Shown here one piece after another: positions 54,209-63,020 of a stretch of 64,000 nucleotides of DNA (positions are counted from its first letter, which is position 1; each line of letters opens with the position of its first letter). The stretch covers positions 2,147,501 to 2,211,500 of the forward strand of contig NZ_FSRB01000001.1 in assembly GCF_900129635.1 (NCBI RefSeq). Reading direction: 5' to 3'. The DNA is from Singulisphaera sp. GP187. GTDB taxonomy: Bacteria > Planctomycetota > Planctomycetia > Isosphaerales > Isosphaeraceae. The notes beneath the pieces were generated by a model. The model did not search any database. It had not been told where the DNA came from and saw only the letters and a program-made list of their open reading frames with translations. The translations under genes were made by a program, and so were the position numbers.

Positions 54209-55891
54209 TCATTTCGCTACTGGAATCGAGGGCTTGGAGTCGGGTTTGGTCAATTCGTCCTTCTCCTCATCCTTGAACTCGTCATCCACGCGTGATCGCG
54301 CATCGAGGGCAACCGTTTCCCCTTCCTTCAGGCCCGATAAGACCTGCATCTGAAACTCATTCGTCTCCCCTGCCTTCACCTCCCGACGCTCGACTCCGGT
54401 CGAGGTGACGACAAACGCATAAAACTTCCCCTTATGCATGGCCACCGCCTGAACGGGCACGAGAACGACGGACGGCAGCTCACCGACGAGAATTTTCACC
54501 TCGGCGGTCATCCCCGGGCGGAGCTCTTCCTTGGGCATCGTTTCGATCGCCACGACCGTGCTGTATTCCTTGACCCCGCCGCTCATCCAGCCGCGGTTGG
54601 AGTCGGCCAGTTGCGACACGGTCTTGACCTTGCCGACGATGATCACGTTGGGAAAGGCGTCCACCCGAATCTCAGCCAGCTGGCCCGGCTTGATCTTCTT
54701 GATCAACGACTCATGGATGCTCACCTTGACCTGCATCGACGAGAGGTCCGGGAGGCTGAAAATCTTCTGCCTCGAGTAGACAGTCGCCCCTTCACGCACC
54801 TGCCGGCTCGAGTCGTACCAGGCTTCATTCGCATAGGCGACGATGCCGGATTGGTCCGCCTTGATGATGGTCTTCGCCTTCTGGTTCAGGTACTCCTTGA
54901 GCTGCTGATCCTCGATCGTGTGCGTGGCCTTGGCCGACTCGTATTCGCTGTCCGCCTTCGAAACCGAGGCCTTCTCCGTGGCGGTGGCCTGCGCCACCTT
55001 CTTGCGCGACTGGTCGACCTTCGACTTGTACTCGGTCGACTTGCGCTTGTACTCGTATTTCTCCTTGACCATGAGCTTCGCCTTGGCCCCTTTGAGCGTC
55101 AGCTCGTCGCCGTCGAGCTCGCTCTGCGCGGCGCGGACATCGCTGGGGCTCTTGAACCCTTTTTTGAGGAGATTCTGAAACTGCTCGAGCTTGTTCTTCG
55201 ACTCCTCGACCTTCTTGGCCTTCAGGCCGATGTCCCCCTTGATCTCGTCGGTCTCAAAGATGTAGGTTCCTTTCTGGTACATCTCGAGGTCGAGCTCGCC
55301 CAGTTGGAGTTCGACAGTGGCAGCGATGATCTCGCTTTCACCCTTGTTCTTGGCGATCTCAACCTCTTGCCGACTCGTCTCGATCTTGGACGCGGCTTGC
55401 TTCGCCTTGATCTCCTGCTGGGCGATATTCTTGTCGATCTCGGCCGAGTCGAACCGGCAGACAATGTCCCCCTTCTCGACGCGGTTGCCCTCGGGAGTGA
55501 GCTGGATGATCTTGTTCTGATAGCCTCCCAACTCGCAGATGCCGTCGACCGTCTTCACGCTCTCGAGGTTGCCTCGCTCGGTGACGACGATGCGAAGGGT
55601 GCCTCGGCTGACGGTCACAGAAAGCGGCTTGTTCGGGTTCGAGGCTCCTCCCCAACTCGGGACCAACCCAAAGTAACCGACCCCCGCCACAACCGCCGCG
55701 CCCGCCAACACGACAAGAAACCGTACCGGCGGCTTACGGAGCGGCGAACGGACTCGCCGCAGCGGACGGGGGAGGAGGGAGCGAAGACGCGGGCGTCTCG
55801 GGGGCGGGGAGGAGGGTTTCGACCGGGGCTCCGACGGGGTCAGGAGTGGTGGGAACGGGTCCTCCGTTGAAGGCTGGTACGCTGCTGTCAT
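54209..55891 (-). CDS. HlyD/MacA-type periplasmic adaptor
   Basis: 560 residues. A proline-rich cytoplasmic stretch (about 1-50) leads to one membrane helix (about 57-75, FLVVLAGAAVVAGVGYFGL). A beta-barrel and lipoyl-type halves (LRIVVTERGNLESVKTV; GIVAYANEAWYDSSRQVREG) flank an unusually long coiled-coil hairpin (about 150-340, rich in Lys/Glu). It would link the inner-membrane permease with the TolC-type protein. ATG 55891 has AGGGGG 9 bases upstream; this puts its first 158 bases inside the TolC gene, out of frame. It ends with an acidic Lys/Glu/Asp tail. Confidence 0.9.
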   Translation of the reverse strand: MTAAYQPSTEDPFPPLLTPSEPRSKPSSPPPRRPRLRSLLPRPLRRVRSPLRKPPVRFLVVLAGAAVVAGVGYFGLVPSWGGASNPNKPLSVTVSRGTLRIVVTERGNLESVKTVDGICELGGYQNKIIQLTPEGNRVEKGDIVCRFDSAEIDKNIAQQEIKAKQAASKIETSRQEVEIAKNKGESEIIAATVELQLGELDLEMYQKGTYIFETDEIKGDIGLKAKKVEESKNKLEQFQNLLKKGFKSPSDVRAAQSELDGDELTLKGAKAKLMVKEKYEYKRKSTEYKSKVDQSRKKVAQATATEKASVSKADSEYESAKATHTIEDQQLKEYLNQKAKTIIKADQSGIVAYANEAWYDSSRQVREGATVYSRQKIFSLPDLSSMQVKVSIHESLIKKIKPGQLAEIRVDAFPNVIIVGKVKTVSQLADSNRGWMSGGVKEYSTVVAIETMPKEELRPGMTAEVKILVGELPSVVLVPVQAVAMHKGKFYAFVVTSTGVERREVKAGETNEFQMQVLSGLKEGETVALDARSRVDDEFKDEEKDELTKPDSKPSIPVAK

Positions 55892-58166
55892 TAGTCCAGA
55901 CCCCCTGAGCATCGATATTCATGATATCGAAATCTTTAAAAAGCGTCATCCGCGCGATCTCGTACGAGACCCAATTTCCGATCAGGCTATTCTTATTCGT
56001 CACCAACGCTTGCTGGGCACTCACCAACAGGGTACCGACGGTCTGCCCTTGGCCCGAGCTGGCTCCCTGGCTCGTCCGTGCGTTGAATTCGGCTTGATCG
56101 ACCTGGCGAGCCGCGATCAAGAGGGCATCGCGGCTGATCTCAAACTGTTGCCGGTTCAGATTCAACAGACGCATGTCCAGGCGGATTTGCTGGACGATCG
56201 TGTCGTGGTTCAGCATGTAGGCACGCCGAGCACGCTGGTAGCCGATCTGATCGGCCCGGTAAGCATTCCGCTGCTGCCGCCGAACGATCGGCGCATTGAA
56301 GCGGATTCCCACAATGTGCTGACTATCATGGGCGTCGAACCGGACCAGGCCCAGGCTCTTCGGGTCGGAACGGAGGTCGCCATTGTAGAAGATGTTGAGC
56401 CCGGCGAGGAGTTGGTTGCCATCGTACTCGACCAGACGCCAGGCGTCGGTCACCTGCGCCAGGCTATTCATCAAGTCGAGCCGATTGGCCAGGGCTACGG
56501 CGATCGCCTGCTCGAGCGTCAGGTCGACCTTGTTCACTTCAATCAAGTAAACGCGCACCTGGCTCTGGATCACAAGCTGCTCGGTCATTCTGGCACGAAA
56601 GTCTCCGCTCACAAGTCCTTGGCGAAGCTTCGTCCATGCCTCTTCGGGGTCGGCCTTCGCGACTCCATCCAAGAACTTCTGCGTCTCCTCACTGCTCTTT
56701 ATCATCGCATCACGTGAAAGGCTGTAGGCTTGTGAGAGCTTCTCCGAGAGTTCGACTTCTTTCTGATAGCTGGCGAGTTCATCCTGTTCGAGCGGCCCGG
56801 GACCGGTCCCCACTTTGCCTTCCTGTGACTTGATCCGTGCCAGCCACTTTTCCAGTTCCTTGCCCACGACCAGGGCAACCTCCTTGAGTTCCTCGAAATC
56901 GTCGAGCAAGCGTTTGCCGGCATCAACCATGATGTCTTGGGACGGGGGGCCGTCGTGCTGAAGCAACTCGAGGTAGAGGGACTCGTTGTCCTTGCGCAAC
57001 GAGTCGAGCCGGGGGTCGTTCAGCTCGAACTTCTTGAGCAGCACCTCGTCAAGCTTCACCGGAAAATCGGCGGGCAGGCCCAGCCGAGTGACTCGGTAGG
57101 TGTCGAGTAACGTCTGGTAGTTGGCTTCCTGCCCGAGCAGGCCCGAGCGGCTTTGCTGGTAATTCTGGGCCACGGTGTCGCGTTGCAAAGGATCGACCAG
57201 GCCGGCTTTCACCAGCGCTTCCTGTTCCTCAAGACTGTGTTTCAGTTGGTCGACCTGGTATTGGGTATTGCGAACTTGCTGAAGCGTCGCCATGAGACCC
57301 AGATAGCTCGAGACGATGTCCACGTAGAACTGACGGCGAAACGATGCGAAATTGCGGATCGTGTAAAGCGTCTGGCGCTCGATCAGCGACAACGGCTGGG
57401 TGAAGTTCCTCGCCCACGCCCCTTGCAAAAGGGGTTGAGTGAGGCTGATGGCAAGCCCTGAATTGACGGTCTGGAACCCTTTGCCGTTGTACTCGAAGAC
57501 CAGGTTATTGGCGAAGTTGACGAGGAGCTGCGCTCCGGAATAGAACGTCCAGTTCAGGCTGTCCTGAGCCAGAAGTTGAAACTGATTGCTATCGTTGGCG
57601 TTGGCGCCGAAGTGACGGTACTGAGCGGTCTGGCTACTGAAGATTTGCGGAAAAAAGGTGAAACGGACCAGAGTCAACGAGAGTGCCTTCAGGTAGACAT
57701 CCTCAATATTGGTCTGGTAGTCCCGGCTGTTCGCAAGCGCGATCTGCATGGCCGAGGGGCCACTGAGCACCAGGGCGCCGTCGGCGTCGCGTGGAATCCC
57801 GTTCATCCAATTGAGATTCTCGACGGGCGCCCAACCACGCTTCTTCTGGCCGTGAAACTCGAACGGGCGTCCCGCCGTGATCTGGTACGGGCGGGCCCCG
57901 GGGTCGTCATAGGGAATCGGCTCGTGGTTCGGGTCGTAAACGTCACCCATCCGCGACTTCGGACTGGCCTCGACCGGGCGGGGCGGCAGGTCCCAGCGCC
58001 AGTCGGTCAGCCGGTCCTCGACGATCCGGTACGTATCCCGGTCGGCGAAGTCACGGTAGTAACGCCGCGTGCAGCCAATGGTCATGAGTAGCAGAGCCCC
58101 GACCGTTGCCATCAGGCAAACATGCCGCAAACGCCGCCCTCGCCTTTGCTCATCCTGAGCCGGCAT
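55734..58166 (-). CDS. TolC-family outer-membrane efflux lipoprotein
   Basis: 810 residues, well above the usual 450-500. A lipobox (LLLMTIGC, Cys about residue 32) anchors the N-terminus. An N-terminal extension of about 150 residues (TRRYYRDFADRDTYRIVEDR...) precedes the paired TolC helical repeats, and about 130 residues of charged helix (LLDDFEELKEVALVVGKELE) are inserted between the repeats. The end is Pro/Ala-rich. The ATG at 58166 has GAGGAA 8 bases upstream; longer open-frame starts are rejected. It is the first gene of the exporter unit. Confidence 0.88.
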   Translation of the reverse strand: MPAQDEQRRGRRLRHVCLMATVGALLLMTIGCTRRYYRDFADRDTYRIVEDRLTDWRWDLPPRPVEASPKSRMGDVYDPNHEPIPYDDPGARPYQITAGRPFEFHGQKKRGWAPVENLNWMNGIPRDADGALVLSGPSAMQIALANSRDYQTNIEDVYLKALSLTLVRFTFFPQIFSSQTAQYRHFGANANDSNQFQLLAQDSLNWTFYSGAQLLVNFANNLVFEYNGKGFQTVNSGLAISLTQPLLQGAWARNFTQPLSLIERQTLYTIRNFASFRRQFYVDIVSSYLGLMATLQQVRNTQYQVDQLKHSLEEQEALVKAGLVDPLQRDTVAQNYQQSRSGLLGQEANYQTLLDTYRVTRLGLPADFPVKLDEVLLKKFELNDPRLDSLRKDNESLYLELLQHDGPPSQDIMVDAGKRLLDDFEELKEVALVVGKELEKWLARIKSQEGKVGTGPGPLEQDELASYQKEVELSEKLSQAYSLSRDAMIKSSEETQKFLDGVAKADPEEAWTKLRQGLVSGDFRARMTEQLVIQSQVRVYLIEVNKVDLTLEQAIAVALANRLDLMNSLAQVTDAWRLVEYDGNQLLAGLNIFYNGDLRSDPKSLGLVRFDAHDSQHIVGIRFNAPIVRRQQRNAYRADQIGYQRARRAYMLNHDTIVQQIRLDMRLLNLNRQQFEISRDALLIAARQVDQAEFNARTSQGASSGQGQTVGTLLVSAQQALVTNKNSLIGNWVSYEIARMTLFKDFDIMNIDAQGVWTNDSSVPAFNGGPVPTTPDPVGAPVETLLPAPETPASSLPPPPSAAASPFAAP

Positions 58167-58441
58167 GGACTCGGTTCCTCGCGAGCGGTCCCGATCGGCC
58201 ATCCTTGGCCGACCGACAACTGTCCTTGGGATTGTTAAACCACTATAACAGTTGTCCGACAAGCGGCAATGGAAAGTTCTAGCAAATTCATCGTGGGACG
58301 CGATTCTTCCAGGATTCCGGGTTTCTCCCGGTTTACGATGGAAGAACGGAGCGGCGGTAGCGAACTGACCAGAGCCAGTTCCGTTCTCGGTGGTTATCGC
58401 AGACCGGACCGTTCCTGACACACGTGGAAAGAGGTGCGAGG

Positions 58442-60172
58442 ATGAAACGGACGATACCGACTGCCCTAGCCGTCGTGGTTGTCCTCGGCGCGTCGGCCCT
58501 GGGTCTGGCACAGGCACAGGCTCCGCCGGACGGACCAGGCATCCGTGACCGGGCCAAGATGTTCTCGCCCCAAGCCGTCAAAAAGGCCGAGGCCGTGCTC
58601 CGAGAGCTCGAGAGCTCGGAGCACTCGCAAGTCCTGATCGAGACCGAAGACACGTTCGGGGATCGCCAACCCAGGGAAGTGGCCATCGACAACGCCAAGC
58701 GGGCCAACCTCCGGGGCCTCTCAATCGCGATCTCCAAGAAGGAGCACAAGCTCGACATCGAGCCGAGCGAGTCGGTCCGGCGGATCTTTACCAAGGGAGA
58801 ACTGGAACTCGTCAAGGCGGCCTTCACCCAGTCGTTCCGCAAGGGCGAAAACGATGAGGGACTGCTCGCCGCGGTGGCCGAGATCCGCCGCGCCGCTCTG
58901 AAAGTCGGCGTTCGCGACCACGCCAAGATGTTCTCGCCCGAAGCGGTGAAGGAGGCCGACGCGGTTCTCGAAGCGATCCGGCTCAAGACCCCCTGGGGAA
59001 CCGTGATCGAAACGGTCGAGACGCTTGGTGACAAGTCGCTCCGCGACGCCGCGGTGGAGCAGGCTCGTGCCACGCAAGTTCACGGACTCTACATCCTGAT
59101 CGCCAAGAAAGAGCACAAAATCTATGCCCAGCCGAGCGAGTCGGCCGTAGCGGTTTTCCCCCGTGAGAAGGCCCGTTCGCTTGAGAACACCATGTCGGCG
59201 GCCTTCAAAAAAAGTGCGTTCGACCAAGGCCTGCGCGAGGCTGTCGAGGTCATCCGCCAGGACACCGAGGCCGCGCCCGCGGCCACCGCATTGTCCCAGC
59301 CCGAGCCGACCCTCCTGCCCCGAAAGGCCGAGCCCGCCGGCGCGGACGTTCCCAAGGTACCCGCGCCGATCGACCCCGGCGTGGTCAAATCCGAAGGCGT
59401 GACCACGACGACGATTCTGATCGCTGGCGGCATCGTGCTCCTGGTTCTCTGGCTGATCTTCCGGCGCTCCCGGAGTCCTCAGTCCCAGATGATTCCCCCC
59501 CAGGCGATGGCCGACGGCGGATCCGGGCCGCGGCCTGTTCCGGGGACGGGCTACCCACCCGGCCCTCGTCCCGCACCCGGCTATGGAGCCCCGCCGCCTT
59601 CTCCGGGTTATGGTCAAGGTGGCTACGGTGCCCCGATGCCCCCCCCACAAGGTGGCGGAGCCGGCGGTTTCATGACGGGTGCCCTCGGGGGCGCGGCCGG
59701 AGCGATCGCGGGCAATCTCCTCTACGATAAATTTGGCCGGCCGCACGAGCCCCAGGGTCCGGTTCACTCACAAGGGGGTGCCTTCCCCCACCAGGACCAG
59801 AGCGATCACCCGATCGACCCGAACGCCAATCACGGAGGCGGACCAGCCTCCGAGAATTACGACCCGAACGCCGGCGTCGGGGCCGACTGGGGCAGCTCCA
59901 CTCCCGAGGGCACCGAACCCGAGGCCGATCCGGCTGGAGGAGGCGGCGATTGGGGTGGCGGCAGCGACGAACCGGCCGAACCCGGTGGTGACTGGGGCGG
60001 CGGCAGCGACGAGCCCGCCGAACCTGGTGGCGATTGGGGTGGCGGCACTGACGAGCCCGCCGAACCCGGCGGCGACTGGGGCGGAGGCAGCGACGAACCG
60101 GCCGAACCTGGTGGCGACTGGGGCGGAGGTACCGACGACCCGAACAGCGAGGAACAAGGCGGAAGCTGGTAG
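58442..60172 (+). CDS. Membrane protein with two TPM domains and DWGGGSDEPAEP repeats
   Basis: 576 residues. Signal peptide (residues about 1-26), then two TPM-type domains in tandem (about 32-150 and 155-275): each begins (I/V)RD.AKMFSP.AV and has a S(I/L)..I(S/A)KKEHK core. A membrane helix follows (TTILIAGGIVLLVLWLIF, about 325-345). The cytoplasmic part is Pro/Gly-rich, with a glycine-rich hydrophobic patch (GGFMTGALGGAAGAIAGNLL), then five 14-residue acidic repeats. TPM domains occur in photosystem-assembly phosphatase-like and YgcG-type membrane proteins; the role here is unknown. GAGG precedes ATG 58442. Confidence 0.82.
   Translation: MKRTIPTALAVVVVLGASALGLAQAQAPPDGPGIRDRAKMFSPQAVKKAEAVLRELESSEHSQVLIETEDTFGDRQPREVAIDNAKRANLRGLSIAISKKEHKLDIEPSESVRRIFTKGELELVKAAFTQSFRKGENDEGLLAAVAEIRRAALKVGVRDHAKMFSPEAVKEADAVLEAIRLKTPWGTVIETVETLGDKSLRDAAVEQARATQVHGLYILIAKKEHKIYAQPSESAVAVFPREKARSLENTMSAAFKKSAFDQGLREAVEVIRQDTEAAPAATALSQPEPTLLPRKAEPAGADVPKVPAPIDPGVVKSEGVTTTTILIAGGIVLLVLWLIFRRSRSPQSQMIPPQAMADGGSGPRPVPGTGYPPGPRPAPGYGAPPPSPGYGQGGYGAPMPPPQGGGAGGFMTGALGGAAGAIAGNLLYDKFGRPHEPQGPVHSQGGAFPHQDQSDHPIDPNANHGGGPASENYDPNAGVGADWGSSTPEGTEPEADPAGGGGDWGGGSDEPAEPGGDWGGGSDEPAEPGGDWGGGTDEPAEPGGDWGGGSDEPAEPGGDWGGGTDDPNSEEQGGSW
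59942..60151 (+). repeat. Five 42-bp tandem repeats in the TPM gene
   Basis: Units of 42 bases start at 59942, 59984, 60026, 60068 and 60110 and encode GGDWGGG(S/T)D(E/D)P.. . Units differ by a few silent changes; the last is degenerate. Confidence 0.85.
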
Positions 60173-60209
60173 CCCTAAACCCGTATTCACCTAAGGCCAA
60201 TGGAGTGGC

Positions 60210-60263
60210 CACCCTACGGGAATCGTTGGACCAACGATGACGCCACGGCCGATCGCTCTGAAG
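60210..60263. repeat. Dispersed repeat (copy 4), partial
   Basis: GGGAATCGTTGGACCAACGA and the following GACGCCACGGCCGATCGC match copy 3 (49381-49424); only the tail half is present. Confidence 0.65.
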
Positions 60264-60304
60264 TCGGGATCACGGGTTTGGCAAGGACGGCCTTCCCCCC
60301 CAAA

Positions 60305-60350
60305 AAAGAACGCCCGCCCCGGTCCGTTGCGACCGGGGCGGGCGTTCTTT
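60305..60350. terminator. Strong bidirectional terminator
   Basis: A perfect 20-bp stem (AAAGAACGCCCGCCCCGGTC, loop CGTTGC, complement at 60331-60350). On the minus strand it is followed by TTTTTTGG. It separates the convergent TPM and 79-residue genes. Confidence 0.9.
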
Positions 60351-60374
60351 CGATTTCATCGCAGGGGCAACAAC

Positions 60375-60614
60375 TCAGTTGGCTTCGACCAGAGCCGCAG
60401 GCTCGGCGAGGCGATGGACGATGGCCACGGCATCTTCCGCTCGTCGGCGTTCGCTGTATTTGGCCAGCGGGGCGGAATACGAACCGTCCTTATACACTCC
60501 CACAACGGCATGGAGCCCGCGCAGGTCGACCACCTCGGCCCGATCGATCAGGCCTGAGCGGATCACGGACGCGAGATTACGCTGCCACACGGTCGTTTCG
60601 GAGATCGTGGTCAT
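60375..60614 (-). CDS. Small conserved-looking protein, 79 aa
   Basis: It reads MTTISETTVWQRNLASVIRS and continues with DRAEVVDLRGLHAVVGVYKD. The end is helical. There is no signal peptide. GAGGAGG lies 8 bases before ATG 60614 (5 before the adjacent ATG 60617). A strong terminator follows. No family was recognised; it may be a small regulatory or stress protein. Confidence 0.65.
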   Translation of the reverse strand: MTTISETTVWQRNLASVIRSGLIDRAEVVDLRGLHAVVGVYKDGSYSAPLAKYSERRRAEDAVAIVHRLAEPAALVEAN

Positions 60615-60742
60615 CATAGCGGCCTCCTCGTGGCGGCTCGGAGTGATCTTTTGTCGAATCGGGGGGATTGAAGACAGCCTCAACGTCCCTACTACTCTTA
60701 CGTCGAGATCGCGTCGATTGTTCCCGGTTTTGGAGGATTTCA

Positions 60743-61222
60743 TCAGCTCTCCGATAACCCCATCGTTGTTCTCCGACTACAACCTGGCCGGTGACGAGAA
60801 ACGCTCAGAGCGGCTTTGGGGGTACGATCGTGCGCTTCGGAATCGACCAGCAACGCCAAAATCGCCTGGGCGTAGACTCGATGACCGTAATCATTGGGGT
60901 AATTGACGCCGGTGCCGGTCAGATCAAAATGGCGTTTCCGCTTCCGCAACCACTGCCGGGTGGCAGTGAGGTCGGAGAGCACGACGCCTGGCCCTTCGAG
61001 CGACGCAAGCACGTCCCGATAGACCGGGAACCTCTCGGGTGGGGTGGCCATCCAGTCGGGGTTGCCGGTCATCGTGGCGACGAGGACGACTTCGGTCGTC
61101 GGAGCCGCCTCCTGAATCCGAGTCAGCATGGTTTTGATGTTGGCCTTGTACGCTTCGGGGTTACGGGGCCCGACGTCGTTCATCCCACAGGTGATGATGA
61201 TGAGGTCCGGCTTGAGCTTCCC
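60743..61222 (-). pseudogene. SGNH/GDSL hydrolase, N-terminally deleted
   Basis: The frame gives GKLKPDLIIITCGMNDVG (block III, GxND-type) and DLTGTGVNYPNDYGHRVYAQ (block V, Asp-His). The first blocks with the catalytic GDS serine are missing. Upstream, the same DNA is read in another frame as the end of the DUF3472 gene, whose stop (TGA) overlaps an ATG at 61183. It looks like a deletion that joined two genes; translation from ATG 61183 would yield an inactive fragment. Confidence 0.65.
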
Positions 61223-62076
61223 ACGCGAGGCAGACCGACCGGTGGTTTCCGCTTCTCTCCGGTGGGCAGGCTCAGGACTTCACGCAACTTCGCCCCGGTA
61301 TTCTTGGTGTCCCCGCCGGTCGCCAGAAAGTATCGCTCGCCATCGACGGCCGCGTTAATGTTCATCACCGGGTTCGAGTCGCCGGTAAATCGGGCTTTCG
61401 AGAGCGAGACGGAGTCCCCCGCTTTGGTCATCACCCAACCGTTGGAGAAGTGGGCCTGACGGGCCTTGGTCGCGGAAACGCCGTCGCGTTTGAAGTCCTC
61501 GATGAACGCGTAGTAGCCACTTAGGTTTTTTCCGCCTGTCACCGTTGAGAAAGTGACCAGATGTTTCCAGTCTTGGGTCTCGGGAACGAAGAAGTAACCC
61601 GAGTACTCAGTACGTTGGTCGTTGACTTTCGCAGTCACGAGAAGGCGGTAGGTCGCGCCGACCTTCCAGTCATAGTCGAAGAACGATTGTCCGCCGGTTC
61701 CTTCGCCACCGAACCGACCGATCCGTACTTTTTCATCCTTGCTGATCAGCTTGGTGCGTTGGTCTTCCTTGACAGCCTTGGGATCGTTCTGGTTGGAATC
61801 CCAGACCGAAAAGATGAGCAACTTCTTGCCGTTGCCGAGCTCTTGTAAGCCGAAGTAACCCTTGTCCCAGCCGCAGACCATGAAGTAGCTGCCCACGGCT
61901 GACTGTTGGATCGTGATTTCGTTGTAAAAGAGAACGCCCTCAGGCGCGGGGTAGCCGAGATGGACCGAGCGACAGGCAATGTCCTTGAGCCGTTCATCCG
62001 CCTGGGCCACCGAGAGGCCCAGCACCAAGGTCCCCAAGGCAAGAAAACCGGCGAGGCCGCGAACCGATTGAGTCAT
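61180..62076 (-). CDS. Exported DUF3472 protein, C-terminus altered
   Basis: 298 residues. A signal peptide (about 1-22, LAGFLALGTLVLGLSVAQA) precedes a DUF3472-type beta domain (YFMVCGWDKGYFGLQELGNG, FSVWDSNQND, GYYAFIEDFKRDG). The last 15-20 residues (RVGSSSRTSSSSPVG) are out-of-frame reading of SGNH hydrolase DNA, so the native end was probably lost. ATG 62076 lies 8 bases after AAAGGA. Role unknown; family members are often linked to carbohydrate processing. Confidence 0.75.
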   Translation of the reverse strand: MTQSVRGLAGFLALGTLVLGLSVAQADERLKDIACRSVHLGYPAPEGVLFYNEITIQQSAVGSYFMVCGWDKGYFGLQELGNGKKLLIFSVWDSNQNDPKAVKEDQRTKLISKDEKVRIGRFGGEGTGGQSFFDYDWKVGATYRLLVTAKVNDQRTEYSGYFFVPETQDWKHLVTFSTVTGGKNLSGYYAFIEDFKRDGVSATKARQAHFSNGWVMTKAGDSVSLSKARFTGDSNPVMNINAAVDGERYFLATGGDTKNTGAKLREVLSLPTGEKRKPPVGLPRVGSSSRTSSSSPVG

Positions 62077-62166
62077 GAATCGCATCCTTTTTTGATCCGC
62101 CAAACCTGAACCCGGACCGAGACCGAGACCACCGTCGGCCGAGCGTACCACTGCGCCCAGGATCAA

Positions 62167-62724
62167 TCATCCGACCTGGGTGTGCCGGAAGCAATCGACG
62201 AGGTGGTCGTTGACCAGGCCGGTCGCCTGCATCAGAGCATAGCAGATGGTCGACCCGACAAAGGTGAAACCACGGCGCTTTAGGGCCTTACTCAAGGCGT
62301 CGGACAGTTCCGACCGGGCCGGAACCTCGTCGCGTGCCCGCCAAGCGTTCGTGACGGGTGCTCCTCCGACAAAACCCCAGATGTAGGCGTCGAAACTGGC
62401 AAACTCTTGCTGAATCTCCTGAAACGCCCGGGCATTCTTGATGGCGGAATTGACCTTCAGGCGGTTGCGAATAATTCCTGGATCGGCGAGTAGGGCATCG
62501 ATTTTCTTCGCTTCGTAGCGGGCAACGAGCGCCGGATCGAAACCATCGAAGGCGGCTCGATAGCTTGGTCGCTTCTTGAGGATCGTGTCCCAACTGAGGC
62601 CCGCCTGGGCCCCTTCGAGGATCAGGAACTCAAACCAACGCGGATCGTCGTGGACCGGGACACCCCACTCCTCATCGTGGTAGCGGACCGACAGCTCATT
62701 CGTCGCCCAGTCGCACCGGTGCAT
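62167..62724 (-). CDS. tag: DNA-3-methyladenine glycosylase I
   Basis: 185 residues, normal length. It removes 3-methyladenine from DNA, opening base-excision repair. Family landmarks are RCDWA (Zn-binding Cys near the start), YHDEEWGVPVHDD, LILEGAQAGLSWDTILKKR and, near the end, GLVNDHLVDCFRH (Zn-binding His and Cys). ATG 62724 begins the family sequence at once. It lies upstream of the DUF3472 gene by 90 bases on the same strand. Confidence 0.95.
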   Translation of the reverse strand: MHRCDWATNELSVRYHDEEWGVPVHDDPRWFEFLILEGAQAGLSWDTILKKRPSYRAAFDGFDPALVARYEAKKIDALLADPGIIRNRLKVNSAIKNARAFQEIQQEFASFDAYIWGFVGGAPVTNAWRARDEVPARSELSDALSKALKRRGFTFVGSTICYALMQATGLVNDHLVDCFRHTQVG

Positions 62725-63020
62725 CAGTCGACCTCCGTTTCGTCGGACTCACCGTCATTCAGGCTGAGTATCTTACTCCAAGCAAGCCTGAGTCGAGGAG
62801 TGGAGTCGGTCCGATCGCATTTTGCTCTCTGACCAGCTGGGAGACTCGCAACGCGTGGTCACCGGTTGCTCGCTCGAATCGTACTGGAGACAATGGAGCG
62901 TGACAGGGTCGCTTCTCAACACCATTCCTTGGGAAACGACGATCGGTTGGCTTCGCGCGATGGGCGAAGCAACAGGGAGGGAGAAACGTCAAACTCAGAC
63001 ACCCACAAGGAAGTAAGAGC

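Noticed and set aside
59942..60151. 42-bp tandem repeats considered as a non-coding array
   Set aside because: They keep the reading frame of the TPM gene throughout and encode a regular peptide repeat.
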